A stretch of DNA of 47,560 bases from Planctomycetia bacterium (GTDB taxonomy: Bacteria; Planctomycetota; Planctomycetia; Pirellulales; UBA1268). The translations under genes and the position numbers were made by a program. The notes beneath the pieces are model-generated. The model saw only the letters and a list, made by a program, of their open reading frames with translations. It was not told the origin of the DNA and ran no database searches. Shown here piece after piece: positions 8,368 to 17,572 of this stretch (the stretch's first letter is position 1; each line of letters starts with the position of its first letter). Location of the stretch: the NCBI GenBank assembly GCA_009926295.1, contig RFPF01000001.1, positions 1-47,560 of the forward strand, in the 5' to 3' direction.

Positions 8368-9263
8368 TGGAGCAGCGTGCCCCGACCGACCGATCGCTCC
8401 CCGTAACCGCCATCGTCGCAACGCGCAACGAAGCCGTGAACATCGGTCGGTGCCTGGAATCGCTCCGTCCGGCAGCCAGGGTGATCGTGCTGGATTCGGG
8501 AAGCACCGATGGCACGGACGCGATCGCCCGGTCGGCAGGGGCGGAAGTGCTCCAGTTTCGCTACCGGGGGGGCTATCCCAAGAAGCGGCAGTGGGCGATC
8601 GACACCCTCTCCTTCGCCACGCCGTGGATCCTGCTCGTGGATGCGGACGAGCAGATTCCCCCGCCGCTGTGGGACGAAATCGCGGCGGCCACGCGGGCGG
8701 TCGACGGACCGACGGCCTATTTCATCCGCAAGGGATTCCACTTTCTGGGGAGGCGGTTCCGGTACGGCGGGTTTTCTTTCGATGCCCTGCTCCTGTTCCG
8801 GACGGGACAGGCGCGATTCGAGCACCTCGTCGATGACGACCCGAGCGGCATGGACATGGAAATCCACGAGCGGCTGATCGTGGACGGCACGACCGCATCC
8901 CTGAGAACGCCGCTGATCCACGACGACTTCAAGCGGCTCGACTCCTACATCGACAAACACAACCGTTACAGTTCGTGGGAGGCACGACTTCGGTTCGACT
9001 TCCTCCGCACCGGCCGCTGGGGCCTCGAGTCCGTCCGGCCGAGGCTGTTCGGCAACCCTCAGGAACGACGCCGCTTTCTCAAGTTCATCGCCTTGCGGCT
9101 GCCCTTCGAGCCGGCGTTGTGGTTCACGTATCACTTCCTGGTTCGTGGCGGGTTTCTGGAGGGAATCCGCGGCTACATCGCATGCCGCATCCGGGCCGCA
9201 TACATCGCGGCCGTGCGGGCGAAAATGTACGAGTTGCGGATCCGCGAGCGTGACCTGCAGTGA
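8364..9263 (+). CDS. Glycosyltransferase family 2 (WaaE/KdtX-like)
   Basis: A 299-residue GT-A enzyme. The N-terminal fold reads VTAIVATRNEAVNIGRCLES, IVLDSGSTDGTDAIARSAGA, and GYPKKRQWAIDT followed by WILLVDADEQIPPPLWDEI, where DAD is the metal/nucleotide-binding DXD. The KKRQWA element and the long C-terminal region with RPLIHDD-like (TPLIHDDFKRLDSYIDKHNR) sequence are typical of WaaE/KdtX beta-1,4-glucosyltransferases of lipopolysaccharide core and of planctomycete and cyanobacterial homologues. The C-terminal 70 residues include hydrophobic or aromatic stretches (ALWFTYHFLVRGGF) consistent with membrane association. ATG 8364 overlaps the previous stop. It is the last + strand gene of this operon and converges with an FkbM gene 38 nt away. 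Confidence 0.9.
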   Translation: MMEQRAPTDRSLPVTAIVATRNEAVNIGRCLESLRPAARVIVLDSGSTDGTDAIARSAGAEVLQFRYRGGYPKKRQWAIDTLSFATPWILLVDADEQIPPPLWDEIAAATRAVDGPTAYFIRKGFHFLGRRFRYGGFSFDALLLFRTGQARFEHLVDDDPSGMDMEIHERLIVDGTTASLRTPLIHDDFKRLDSYIDKHNRYSSWEARLRFDFLRTGRWGLESVRPRLFGNPQERRRFLKFIALRLPFEPALWFTYHFLVRGGFLEGIRGYIACRIRAAYIAAVRAKMYELRIRERDLQ

Positions 9264-9301
9264 TCCTGAACTCGCCGACGGGAGGGGCCGGCGGCGGGGC
9301 T

Positions 9302-10147
9302 TCAGGCCCAGCCATAGATACGATCGAGGCGTTCCTGCCTCGCGAACACCACGTCCCGCTCGAAGGCATACGGGCCCAGTTCCCGGCCATAGCACTGGAA
9401 TATTGCCGGATAAAGCCCGGCGTCGCACAGGATCTTGCAGGCGGGCGCGAAGGACGGAACCTTTTTTTCATACTCGCCGGCAAAGCTGAGTTCCGCGAGA
9501 ACGACGTCGACTCCCGGGAGCGTCGCGACGGCTCCGGCAAGCGCCTCGACCTCGTGGCCCTGCACGTCGATTTTCAGCACCACCGTGTCGTATCGTTGGG
9601 CATCGAGACCGAACGAGTCGAGGCTCTCCACGGAAACCACGCATTCGTCGGACATGAGGATGGATCGCTCGGCCTGGGTCGCGGCATATTCCTCGAGGGT
9701 CGAGTACACGGTGTTCTGCGCAAGGCGAAAAGTCGCCTGCCGCCGCTCGTTCGAGAGCGCGACGTTGTGCACCCGCACTTTCGCGTCGGTGGAAAATCGT
9801 CGCTGGTAGGCTGCGAAAGCCCGCGGATCCGGCTCGAATGCCACGATGTCAGAGGCCGGGAAGAAGGCACGGAAATCGCCGGCCCAGTCACCGGCGTTGC
9901 CACCAATATCGACCAGAAGAACGCTGTCGCCTCCCTCGATGAACCGAGCGAGGTTGAGGAAATCCTCGTAACGCGCCGGGTTTCTCCAGATCTTCCAGCC
10001 CAGGCCCGGGGGCGTAGCCCCACCACGGCGTCGGTCTCGCAGGTATTCGGAAAGCAGCAGGCCACGCACCTCGAACGCGTGGCCATAGTGGTGGAGGGCT
10101 CTGGCGGCGCGGGTCAGGATTCCGGGCTGCACATCGGCTTCAGCCAT
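9302..10147 (-). CDS. FkbM-family methyltransferase
   Basis: A 281-residue SAM-dependent methyltransferase. Its SAM-binding core is LLVDIGGNAGDWAGDFRAFF followed by IVAFEPDPRAFAAYQRRF. The FkbM signature strand and acidic residue are VVLKIDVQGHEVEALAGA, which is diagnostic of the family. FkbM proteins O-methylate sugars or polyketides; here an O-methyl sugar on the surface glycan is likely. I start at ATG 10147 (MAEADVQPGI), because upstream residues are the tail of the neighbouring gene read in another frame. The first 34 nt overlap the preceding gene's 3' end, which points to co-translation with that methyltransferase. Confidence 0.88.
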   Translation of the reverse strand: MAEADVQPGILTRAARALHHYGHAFEVRGLLLSEYLRDRRRGGATPPGLGWKIWRNPARYEDFLNLARFIEGGDSVLLVDIGGNAGDWAGDFRAFFPASDIVAFEPDPRAFAAYQRRFSTDAKVRVHNVALSNERRQATFRLAQNTVYSTLEEYAATQAERSILMSDECVVSVESLDSFGLDAQRYDTVVLKIDVQGHEVEALAGAVATLPGVDVVLAELSFAGEYEKKVPSFAPACKILCDAGLYPAIFQCYGRELGPYAFERDVVFARQERLDRIYGWA

Positions 10148-10788
10148 GCGATCACTCCTTGCTTCGGAAAGGCCTGGGCCGGAGAAAAATCGGTGATGAA
10201 CTCGCACCTCCCGCCGACCGAGAGCGCATACTCCTGCACCGCGTCGACCAACTTCTGCATCTCCGGCACGGCGGCTCGCTTGTCCGAATCGTCCACGTAG
10301 ATCACTCCGTCCGGCTTGCACTGACGCATCGACCACAGCGCACAATCAAGTCGGTGGTCGCCATCTATAATGAGGAGGTCGATGTCTTGTGGAACGCAAC
10401 CACCTGCTTGGACGTAGCGTTCCCGGGTGTCGGCATGAACCAGTCGTACCCTTTCCCCGCAGCCGTTCGCAGCCAGAAGCTGCCTTACTTTTTGCATCCA
10501 GACCGCATCAGACTCGACAGCGACCACGTGAGCCGCGCGCCGCGCGAGCCACACGGTCGACATGCCCGAGCCGTACTCCAGGACAGTAGCCTCCGGTCGG
10601 CGCTCCAGGAAACGCCGCAGACGCTCGGCCGCGTCGAAAGGAATCCAGGGCGAGACCGGCCGAGTACCGCACGCGACACGCAGGCAGGACTGAAAAACCG
10701 CCAGCGGTGCGTGCCGAAGAAATCGTCCGCACGAAACCGTTTCACCCAGTTCATCGGTCAGACGCCGACGCCACGGAATGTTCGACAT
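10114..10788 (-). CDS. Class I SAM-dependent methyltransferase (Methyltransf_24-like)
   Basis: A 224-residue protein from ATG 10788 (MSNIPWRRRLTDEL). The SAM site is TVLEYGSGMSTVWLARRAAH followed by VVAVESDAVWMQKVRQLL. Further on, DIDLLIIDGDHRLDCALWSM and GVIYVDDSDK are typical of this methyltransferase group. The substrate is not deducible, but the gene is transcribed with the FkbM gene that overlaps its end, so both probably decorate the same glycan. Upstream, 173 nt separate it from the divergent polymerase gene at 10962; that space must hold promoters in both directions, though I see no confident consensus there. Confidence 0.8.
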   Translation of the reverse strand: MSNIPWRRRLTDELGETVSCGRFLRHAPLAVFQSCLRVACGTRPVSPWIPFDAAERLRRFLERRPEATVLEYGSGMSTVWLARRAAHVVAVESDAVWMQKVRQLLAANGCGERVRLVHADTRERYVQAGGCVPQDIDLLIIDGDHRLDCALWSMRQCKPDGVIYVDDSDKRAAVPEMQKLVDAVQEYALSVGGRCEFITDFSPAQAFPKQGVIAWLKPMCSPES

Positions 10789-10961
10789 GGGTTTCAACGC
10801 CTGCACCGTAGAGGTCGGCCGCCAAACCCTGGATCTTACCCGACGAATGGCGCCGATCCGAAAGCGATCTTCGCAGGGGGGGGTGTCGGATCGGTATCGG
10901 ACGGGCGGCAACCGTCCGACGCCTCTCCTTCGCCCGGGTTCACGCGTTCGCACAGGGAAAC

Positions 10962-12839
10962 ATGAACTCCACACCCGTCCCGCCGAGGCCGCTCGCGGAA
11001 CGAGCGGCCGTCGCCATCGTCGCCGTGGCTGTCGTCGCGGGCCCCCTGGCCCTCGGCTGCTCGAGTGCCGCCGCACGGTTCGGGCTGGAGACTTCGTGCA
11101 TCGCCGCGGTCTTGCTCTGGCTGTGCTGCAAGCCGTCACGCCCGCGGCTGTTCTGGGCTCCGGTGTTTACGTTTGCGGCCCTGCTCGTCCAGAACGCGCC
11201 GCTCCCCGATCGACTGCTCGTGAACCTCGCCCCGGTGTCGGCGGGCGCCTGGAAGATCGCCAACGAGACGAGCCCTTCGGCATGGGGATGCATTTCGATC
11301 AACCCGGCCTGCTCATTCACGTCCGCATGCCGCGTGCTGCTGCTGGCGGCCGTCCTCGCGAGCGTGATCGATCTGGGGCGCTACCGGTCGCATAGGTTCG
11401 TGCTGTTCGCGGCACTCGCGACGTCGGCGAGCCTCATCGTCGGACTCGGGCTGTGCTTCGGGAGCGCACGGCAGTCCCGGGTGCTTCTGGGCATCTACGA
11501 TCTTTCGGGGCCTCTCACAAAAACCGAGAACCCGCTGCTACTCACCGAGCAGACCAACGGCCTTGGCTGGCCGGAGGAGCAAACGGTCGAAAACCGACGC
11601 TTCGTCGTCGAGAATCGTGGCATCGGCGATGGGTTCGGATGCTACCGCTACAGCAATCATTTCGCAGGTGGCACCGTTCTGACGCTGCCGATCGCCGTCG
11701 CTCTCTGGCTCTGGGCCTCTCAAAAACACCTTTCCTTGACACGGCGATCTGCGATGGCGGGCGTCATGCTCGGCATCGGGCTCTTCGTCGTGGGTGGCAT
11801 GGCGCAATCCCGGGCGGGCACGGCGGCACTCGTTTTCTCGGCGATGATTTTTCTATCCATCGCCTTCACTGCTCCATGGGCCAGACTCGCAATGGGGTGG
11901 GTCGCCGCCGTCTACGCGGGCGTCATCGTGGCGGGCCTCGCGGTGATGCTGGGGGCGTGGCACTGGTTGCTGCCCATGCTCACGGCCGATTGGCAGAAGC
12001 GGATCGATTTTCTCCTCAGCGACGGGAGGGCCCTTGCGGCCCAGATCGCAGTCCGCATGTTTCGGGCGTCGCCTTGGCTGGGCACCGGGCTGACGTCGTT
12101 CGAGCAGATTTTCCCCCGCTTTCATTCCGGCCACACCCGGCTGTACTTCGCGCACAACGACTACGCGCAGATCCTGGCGGAAACCGGCCTCGTGGGCGCG
12201 CTCATCCTCGGCGTCGTGGTGATCGTCGTCGGCATGCGTTTCAGACGATTCCTCGCGGGGGCGACGGGGGGCTACAGGCTCCTCAACGCCGGCCCATGGG
12301 CCGCACTTGCCGGCATCGTCGTCCATTCGGCGTTTGACTGGAACATGTATCTCCCGGCGAATGCATTCCTCTGCGCCGTGGTGCTCGCGCTGTGCATTTC
12401 GAGCGTTCCTTCGGCCTCGCCCCCCGGTTCGCTCTCACCATATCGACGCTGGATGGCCGTGACCGGAAGATGGCTCCTGTTGGCAATCGTCGTCGGCGCG
12501 TACGCCGTCGTGAGTCGCGACCTCGTTTCCGAAATCAGTCGGAAAAACCTCGGGGAGGCGATGATCGCCGACCGGCTCGAGACCCGATCGCCTCCCCGGC
12601 CGGAGGTGGTCGAACGGCTCGCGGATGCGATTGCCGCCGCGGAGTCCGTCGCCGCGGTGGATCCTCGGAACGCGTCCCTCGCCGTCGCCCTGAGCCAGGC
12701 ACACCTCAGGCTCGCGGCACGCCAGACGGATCCGGAACCGAAGCAGCGGTCTCTGCGGGAATCCGTGGCATGGGGGGCCCGAGCAAGAAGCCTCAATGCA
12801 ACGTGCCGGGGGATTCCCGAAGAGGGAGGAAACCGGTGA
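10962..12839 (+). CDS. O-antigen ligase/polymerase-like membrane protein (Wzy_C family)
   Basis: A 625-residue multi-pass membrane protein. At least ten hydrophobic segments are visible between residues 15 and 540. The conserved Wzy/WaaL periplasmic region is SRAGTAALVFSAMIF and later WLGTGLTSFEQIFPRFHSGH followed by HNDYAQILAETGLVGALILG, the classic H-N-D/E-Y motif of the O-antigen ligase family. The C-terminal 90 residues are soluble and alanine-rich, with AVDPRNASLAVALSQAHLRL resembling a TPR helix pair, as in many planctomycete homologues. It would polymerise or ligate the glycan made by the upstream transferases. Start ATG 10962 has AGGGAAA just upstream. Its divergent position relative to 10788 marks a new transcription unit. 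Confidence 0.88.
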   Translation: MNSTPVPPRPLAERAAVAIVAVAVVAGPLALGCSSAAARFGLETSCIAAVLLWLCCKPSRPRLFWAPVFTFAALLVQNAPLPDRLLVNLAPVSAGAWKIANETSPSAWGCISINPACSFTSACRVLLLAAVLASVIDLGRYRSHRFVLFAALATSASLIVGLGLCFGSARQSRVLLGIYDLSGPLTKTENPLLLTEQTNGLGWPEEQTVENRRFVVENRGIGDGFGCYRYSNHFAGGTVLTLPIAVALWLWASQKHLSLTRRSAMAGVMLGIGLFVVGGMAQSRAGTAALVFSAMIFLSIAFTAPWARLAMGWVAAVYAGVIVAGLAVMLGAWHWLLPMLTADWQKRIDFLLSDGRALAAQIAVRMFRASPWLGTGLTSFEQIFPRFHSGHTRLYFAHNDYAQILAETGLVGALILGVVVIVVGMRFRRFLAGATGGYRLLNAGPWAALAGIVVHSAFDWNMYLPANAFLCAVVLALCISSVPSASPPGSLSPYRRWMAVTGRWLLLAIVVGAYAVVSRDLVSEISRKNLGEAMIADRLETRSPPRPEVVERLADAIAAAESVAAVDPRNASLAVALSQAHLRLAARQTDPEPKQRSLRESVAWGARARSLNATCRGIPEEGGNR

Positions 12840-12889
12840 CGCCTCGATCCACGGCAAACCCTGCTCCAGCGCAATGCGCCGCGGGCCAC

Positions 12890-12910
12890 CCGGCCCGTCG
12901 GCCGGGCCGG
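12890..12910. terminator. GC-rich hairpin between convergent genes
   Basis: An 8-bp perfect stem (ccggcccg / cgggccgg) with a 5-nt loop sits in the 76-nt space between the stop of the polymerase gene (12839) and the stop of the convergent amidotransferase (12916). It is followed on the + strand by ccctttc, a weak T-tract. It could terminate transcription from either side. GC-rich genomes form such hairpins by chance, so this is tentative. Confidence 0.4.
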
Positions 12911-12915
12911 CCCTT

Positions 12916-14838
12916 TCAAGCCGTGGGCTTCGCGAGGTAGGTCCCCAACCCCAACACCACCAGAGCCAACGGCCGTGACCAGTGCATCGACTTCGGGTCT
13001 TCGAGGAACAGCCGCCACGTGCGGGTCACCTCGTCACCGTCGATGAACGGCTGCGCGGCGAGCTGCCCGATCGCGGTGGTGCATGGATCCCTCATCTCGC
13101 TCCGCATCCAGTCGCCGATGGGAAGCGTGAAGCCCGTCTTCGGCCGGCTCGACACCCGCTGGCTCAGCACGTGGTCGCCCGCGGCCCGGAGCAACGGCTT
13201 GGATTTTCCGCCTGCCTGACGCTTCACGCGGCCCGGCAGGGCCGACACGTAGTCCACGAGCGGCAGGTCGAGGAACGGCACGCGCACCTCGAGCGAGTGC
13301 CGCATGCTGTTGGCGTCGGTATCCCTCAGCAGGGTGTCGCCCATGTAGTGGGTGGCCTCGAGCCGCGCGACGGTGTTGAACGCATCGCCGTCAAAGGCGG
13401 GCTCGATCCGGTCGGCACCCTTGCCGAGGTAGTCTGGAGCCAGGCCGAACAGGTCGGGCGAGAGGCCCATTGCCCGGATGCGCTGATCGGAGAGGGCCCG
13501 GCGGAGCGAGCGGGCGACTCCCGCCACGCTCGTGTCGCCGGCCACGAGGTCTGCCAGCTTCTCCGTGAAGCCAGGGGGGCCGAACGCCGCGGCGAGGGAA
13601 GAGACGGCAGCCTGCCGCAGCGATCGTGGAATGAAGCCGACGGCGCGGAGCAGGTTCGACAGCCTGGGGGCCCGGGTGAAGGTGCCATAGCCTCCGAAAA
13701 GTTCGTCCGCCCCGAGGCCCGACAGGCCCACCACCACGCCCTCGCCCGCCAGCCGGCGACTGACGACGTAGGTGTTGAAGCCGTCGATGCTGGGGCTGTC
13801 CATGCCCTGCAGCCAGTCGTGCCACTTTTCGGGCATGTTGTGCGCGTCGAGCTCGACCGCCACGTGCTCGATGCCGAGCGCCCGTGCGGTCTCGGCGGCC
13901 AAGTGCACCTCGTCTTCGCCGTGCACCGCACCGAAGCCGACCGTAAACGCCGTGACCCTGGGCGTGTATTCGCGGGCGAACGACGCTATCACCGTGCTGT
14001 CGATCCCTGCCGACAGGAAAACCCCCACGGGCACGTCTGCCACGAGGTGCCGCAGCACCGCTTGGTGGAGCAGGTCGTGCACCCTCTTCGCAGCCAGCCG
14101 CGGGTCGTCGGTGACGGGTCGCCGCGGGAAATCCCAATACCGCCGGGGGCTGGCGGCAACCCTCCCGCCGGCGACACCGGCATCTATCCACTGGACGTTT
14201 CCCGGAGGAAAAGCATGGATGTGCCGATAGACCGTGCGCGGCGACTGCACGGCACCGTAGGCGAGCATGCCGGAGATGCCCGCGAGGTCGAGATCCAGGG
14301 GAACGAGGCCGGCCGAGAGAAGCGGCTGGATTTCGCTCGCGAACAGGAACCTGTCCGGAAGGGCGGCCACGTAGAGCGGCTTGATGCCGAGCGGGTCGCG
14401 GGCGAGGAGGATCCGGCGCGATTCCGCATGGTAGAAGGCGAAGGCAAACATGCCCTGCAGCCGCTCGACTGCCGCCTCGCCCCAGGTGGAGAGTGCCTGG
14501 AGCAGGACCTCGGTATCGCTCGTGCTGCGGAACACCACGCCGGCCAACTGCAGTTCCGCGCGCAGCTGGCGGAAATTGTAGATCTCGCCGTTGAAGACGA
14601 GGCAGTCGCCCGTTCGCTCGTTGAACATCGGCTGATGGCCGGCGGGCGAGAGATCGAGGATCGCCAGCCGCCGAAATCCGAAGCCCGCCACGGGGCCCGC
14701 CGCGTCGCCCTGTCCGAGCGACAGGAGTTCGAAACCCTCGTCATCCGGGCCGCGGTGCCGCATCGCGCGCATCATCGCCCTCACGGCCGGTTCGACGGGC
14801 CGGGGGTCCGCACTGATGACACCGCAGATGCCGCACAC
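12916..14838 (-). CDS. asnB: Asparagine synthase-type glutamine amidotransferase
   Basis: A 640-residue two-domain enzyme. The GTG start at 14838 is chosen because it places the catalytic Cys at position 2 (M-CGICGVI), as required for class II glutaminase activity; any earlier start would bury it. The glutaminase domain includes HRGPDDEG (28-35), RRLAILDLSPAGHQPM (56-71), LVFNGEIYN (80-88) and RSTSDTEVLL (104-113). The synthetase PP-loop is SAGIDS (276-281), with Ala where most homologues have Gly. Asn synthase-like proteins in polysaccharide loci often amidate uronic or amino sugars instead of making asparagine. The second copy 557 nt upstream is paralogous. Confidence 0.92.
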   Translation of the reverse strand: MCGICGVISADPRPVEPAVRAMMRAMRHRGPDDEGFELLSLGQGDAAGPVAGFGFRRLAILDLSPAGHQPMFNERTGDCLVFNGEIYNFRQLRAELQLAGVVFRSTSDTEVLLQALSTWGEAAVERLQGMFAFAFYHAESRRILLARDPLGIKPLYVAALPDRFLFASEIQPLLSAGLVPLDLDLAGISGMLAYGAVQSPRTVYRHIHAFPPGNVQWIDAGVAGGRVAASPRRYWDFPRRPVTDDPRLAAKRVHDLLHQAVLRHLVADVPVGVFLSAGIDSTVIASFAREYTPRVTAFTVGFGAVHGEDEVHLAAETARALGIEHVAVELDAHNMPEKWHDWLQGMDSPSIDGFNTYVVSRRLAGEGVVVGLSGLGADELFGGYGTFTRAPRLSNLLRAVGFIPRSLRQAAVSSLAAAFGPPGFTEKLADLVAGDTSVAGVARSLRRALSDQRIRAMGLSPDLFGLAPDYLGKGADRIEPAFDGDAFNTVARLEATHYMGDTLLRDTDANSMRHSLEVRVPFLDLPLVDYVSALPGRVKRQAGGKSKPLLRAAGDHVLSQRVSSRPKTGFTLPIGDWMRSEMRDPCTTAIGQLAAQPFIDGDEVTRTWRLFLEDPKSMHWSRPLALVVLGLGTYLAKPTA

Positions 14839-14913
14839 GCGAGGAATCCCTCTCTGCCGGGGCGCGACCGCGCCCGCCACGATCCCGGCGCGCGACACCA
14901 TGCCGCTCGCCGA

Positions 14914-15321
14914 TCAGCCGTCGAGGCGGGACGGCGGACGCAGGATCGACAGGGGATGCCCGGCCAGCGGGCCAGGGTGAGATGCCTCCGGCACGTGCGA
15001 CCGCCGGAGTTCGGGGACGACGTGACCGAGAACCACGACCGACGTGATGGCCTCGACCTCGTCCGCCCCGGACGACTGTCGCTCGCACCGATGCCGCGGC
15101 GCACGCGGAAGCCTGAGATTGAGGGACGAGACGTTGTCGATCCGGGCATGCGTCGCGGCCTGCACCACCGCCTGCGTCGACTGTCCGCCAACGCGCGGCA
15201 CGGCGACCCGCGGAGCGGTGTGCCCGGCAGGCGATTTCAGTGATTCCGCGGCGCAGACGAGCCCGAGGATCAACGTGCCTGCGGTGATTGCGGCGAGCGT
15301 CGCTGTCGAATGGAGTTGCAT
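14914..15321 (-). CDS. Small secreted protein of unknown function
   Basis: A 135-residue protein with a clear signal peptide (MQLHSTATLAAITAGTLILGLVCAAES). The mature part is rich in Arg, Ser and Pro, with DNVSSLNLRLPRAP and ITSVVVLGHVVPELRR as the only distinctive segments. I do not recognise a family. It lies between two paralogous amidotransferases on the same strand, with 73-75 nt on each side, so it may be co-transcribed with them. Codon pattern and GC content look like the neighbours'. The signal peptide is the strongest argument that this is a real gene. Confidence 0.55.
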   Translation of the reverse strand: MQLHSTATLAAITAGTLILGLVCAAESLKSPAGHTAPRVAVPRVGGQSTQAVVQAATHARIDNVSSLNLRLPRAPRHRCERQSSGADEVEAITSVVVLGHVVPELRRSHVPEASHPGPLAGHPLSILRPPSRLDG

Positions 15322-15394
15322 CGGCGAAAGGGCCGCGGCATCGCAACCCCCGTGAACCTACCTAACGATACCCTCCCGCCCCGGAGCCCGGCAC

Positions 15395-17341
15395 TTACAA
15401 GGCCGTAAGCGGGGCCGGTCGGCGGCTTTTCACCGTGGCGAGATAACTGCCCAATGCGACGAGGGAGAGCGGCCGCGACCAGTGCACGCCGTGCCGCCTG
15501 GCCGCGTAGCCCGCCCAGAGGCGGCCGATCGACCCCGCGGGAAAGATCGGGCAGTCGGCGAGCGTGCCGACGGCCGCCTCGCACTGGTCGCGAAGCGGCC
15601 CGAACATCCACTCTCCAAGCGGCAGGGAGAAGCCCCGCTTGGGACGCGCGAACGTGTCGTACGGGAGCACCGAACCCATCGCCCGGCGAAGGAGGTGCTT
15701 TGGCGACGATCCCCTCGGCTGCTTCACGACGCTCGGCAGGGCCGCAACCCCCTCCGCGAGCCAGCGACCGAGGAAGGGCACGCGGATTTCGAGCGAGTGG
15801 GCCATGCCGTTGGTGTCGGAGTCGCGCAGCAGCGTGTTACCCATGTAGAGCAGGCACTCGGCCTGCGATACGGCGTGAAACACGTCGCGGTCGGAGGCAC
15901 CGCACTGCTCGAGGGCGGCCGGAGGCAGAAACTGGCGCGTGAGTCCGAGATTCGTCGCGTCGAGCCCCAGCTGCCGCATGCCGGCGTCGCTCGTGAGCCG
16001 GCGAAACTGGCTCGCGATCTCGAGGGGCCGTCCGCCCCCCGAGACGAGGTCGATCGCCTTCGCCCGCTTTCCCTCCGGAAGCTTCGCGAACATCACGCTC
16101 GCGACCGCGCGGCGCAGCCGGGCCGGAACCAGCGCCAGCGGCCTCAGCCACCGGGCAGCCCTGGCAACGCCCGCGAAGCTCGGATACCCGCCGAAGAGCT
16201 CGTCGGCCCCCAGGCCCGAGAGCGCCGCGGTGATGCCGCCCTGCTTCACGACGCCGCTCACGACGTAGGTGTTGAGCCCGTCGATGCTCGGCCTGTCGGC
16301 CGAGCGCAGCCATTCGTGCCACTGCAGCAGGATCCAGTCGTCGTCGAGAACCGTCTGCTGGTGCCGGGTGCCGAGTGCCCGGGCCGTGGCGGCGGCGTCG
16401 GCGAGCTCGTCGCAGCCGCCGGCGGCCTCGAACCCGACGGAAAACGTGTGCACGGGCGATCGGTGGGCCCGCGCGAGGGCAGCGATCGCGGCCGAGTCGA
16501 TGCCGCCGGAGAGGAACACCCCGAGCGGCACGTCGGCGGTGCACTGATCGCGCACCGAGGCGTTGAGCTGCCTCTGGATGGTCCGCACCGCCCTCGCCTC
16601 CTCGATCGGGCCGCCGGCGTCCGGAAACCGCCAGAACCGCCGCGACACCGGCTGACACCCGACGGCATCGCTGCCGATCCATGCACACGCCCCGGCCGGC
16701 AGCGACTGGATCGCGCGGTGCACCGTGAGCGGATCCTGGGGAGCGCCGTAGGCGAGGAACGAGGCGATCCCGGCGGGATCGAGGTCGTCGGGCACCAGCC
16801 CCGAGGCGATGATCGCGCGGACCTCGCTCGCGAACACGAAGGCATTGTGGGCCCGGGCCACATAGAGCGGCTTGATGCCGAACGGATCACGTGCGAGCAG
16901 CACGCGGCGGCTCCTCGCATGGTAGAACGCGAACGCGAACATTCCGTCGAGTTCGTCGATCGCCTTCTCTCCCCAGGCGACGAGCGCGTGGAGCAAAACC
17001 TCGGTGTCGCCGGAACTTCTCACCTCCACACCGATCGACTCGAGCTTGGCCCGCAGCCAGCGGAAGTTGTAGATCTCGCCGTTGAACACGAGGCAGTCGC
17101 CGGATTCGGGATGCACCATGGGCTGGTGGCCGGCCGGCGAGAGGTCGAGGATCGCAAGCCGCCGAAAACCGAGCCCCACCGTGCCGGCCGTCGGCCCGGC
17201 GCCATGCCCCCCGGCGACGATCGGAAACTCCTCGTAGCCCTCGTCATCGGGGCCGCGATGCACCATCGACCGCATCATGGCGCGAACGGCCGGCTCCACC
17301 AGCCGCTTGTCGGCACCAATGACTCCGGCGATCCCGCACAT
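15395..17341 (-). CDS. asnB: Asparagine synthase-type glutamine amidotransferase, second copy
   Basis: A 648-residue paralogue of the enzyme at 12916-14838. ATG 17341 gives MCGIAGVIGADKRLVEPAVR with the catalytic Cys2. The glutaminase domain matches that of the other copy almost block for block (HRGPDDEGYEE, RRLAILDLSPAGHQPM, LVFNGEIYNF, SSGDTEVLL). The ATP-binding PP-loop is canonical here: SGGIDS at 278-283. Downstream, NGMAHSLEIRVPFLGRWL and the C-terminal RPLSLVALGSYL correspond to the synthetase domain end. Two copies in one glycan locus suggest two different carboxyl acceptors, or a duplication with division of labour. The 231-nt region upstream separates it from the divergent beta-propeller gene. 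Confidence 0.92.
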   Translation of the reverse strand: MCGIAGVIGADKRLVEPAVRAMMRSMVHRGPDDEGYEEFPIVAGGHGAGPTAGTVGLGFRRLAILDLSPAGHQPMVHPESGDCLVFNGEIYNFRWLRAKLESIGVEVRSSGDTEVLLHALVAWGEKAIDELDGMFAFAFYHARSRRVLLARDPFGIKPLYVARAHNAFVFASEVRAIIASGLVPDDLDPAGIASFLAYGAPQDPLTVHRAIQSLPAGACAWIGSDAVGCQPVSRRFWRFPDAGGPIEEARAVRTIQRQLNASVRDQCTADVPLGVFLSGGIDSAAIAALARAHRSPVHTFSVGFEAAGGCDELADAAATARALGTRHQQTVLDDDWILLQWHEWLRSADRPSIDGLNTYVVSGVVKQGGITAALSGLGADELFGGYPSFAGVARAARWLRPLALVPARLRRAVASVMFAKLPEGKRAKAIDLVSGGGRPLEIASQFRRLTSDAGMRQLGLDATNLGLTRQFLPPAALEQCGASDRDVFHAVSQAECLLYMGNTLLRDSDTNGMAHSLEIRVPFLGRWLAEGVAALPSVVKQPRGSSPKHLLRRAMGSVLPYDTFARPKRGFSLPLGEWMFGPLRDQCEAAVGTLADCPIFPAGSIGRLWAGYAARRHGVHWSRPLSLVALGSYLATVKSRRPAPLTAL

Positions 17342-17572
17342 GGCTCGGCCCCTGTTGCAGCGCGAGATTATCCCACGGCGTCGAGTGAGCCCGGCATGAG
17401 AAAAACAAACTGGCGGAAGTGTCAGGAATTCGCCTGTCCGCCGCGTCGGACAATTGACTTTCCCGGGGGATTGCCCAAAACTCGACCATCTATGGATCGG
17501 CACGACACGCGACGCACGGCACATGGCGGGCACGATTCCGAGCCCGCCCGCCCCGTGACGGAGGGGGCCGGC

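Noticed and set aside
12982..15243. 753-residue + strand open frame
   Set aside because: It is antisense to the first amidotransferase and the small secreted gene; His/Arg/Glu-rich composition and no recognisable domain.
17454..17482. Possible sigma-70 promoter (TTGACT, then AAAACT) upstream of the propeller gene
   Set aside because: The -35 is good but the -10 is poor, and it is one of many such near matches; too weak to annotate.
15482..17572. A long + strand open frame continuous with the beta-propeller gene, giving an apparent 1119-residue protein
   Set aside because: It is antisense to the second amidotransferase, has no domain content, and the propeller gene has its own ribosome site and signal peptide at 17573.
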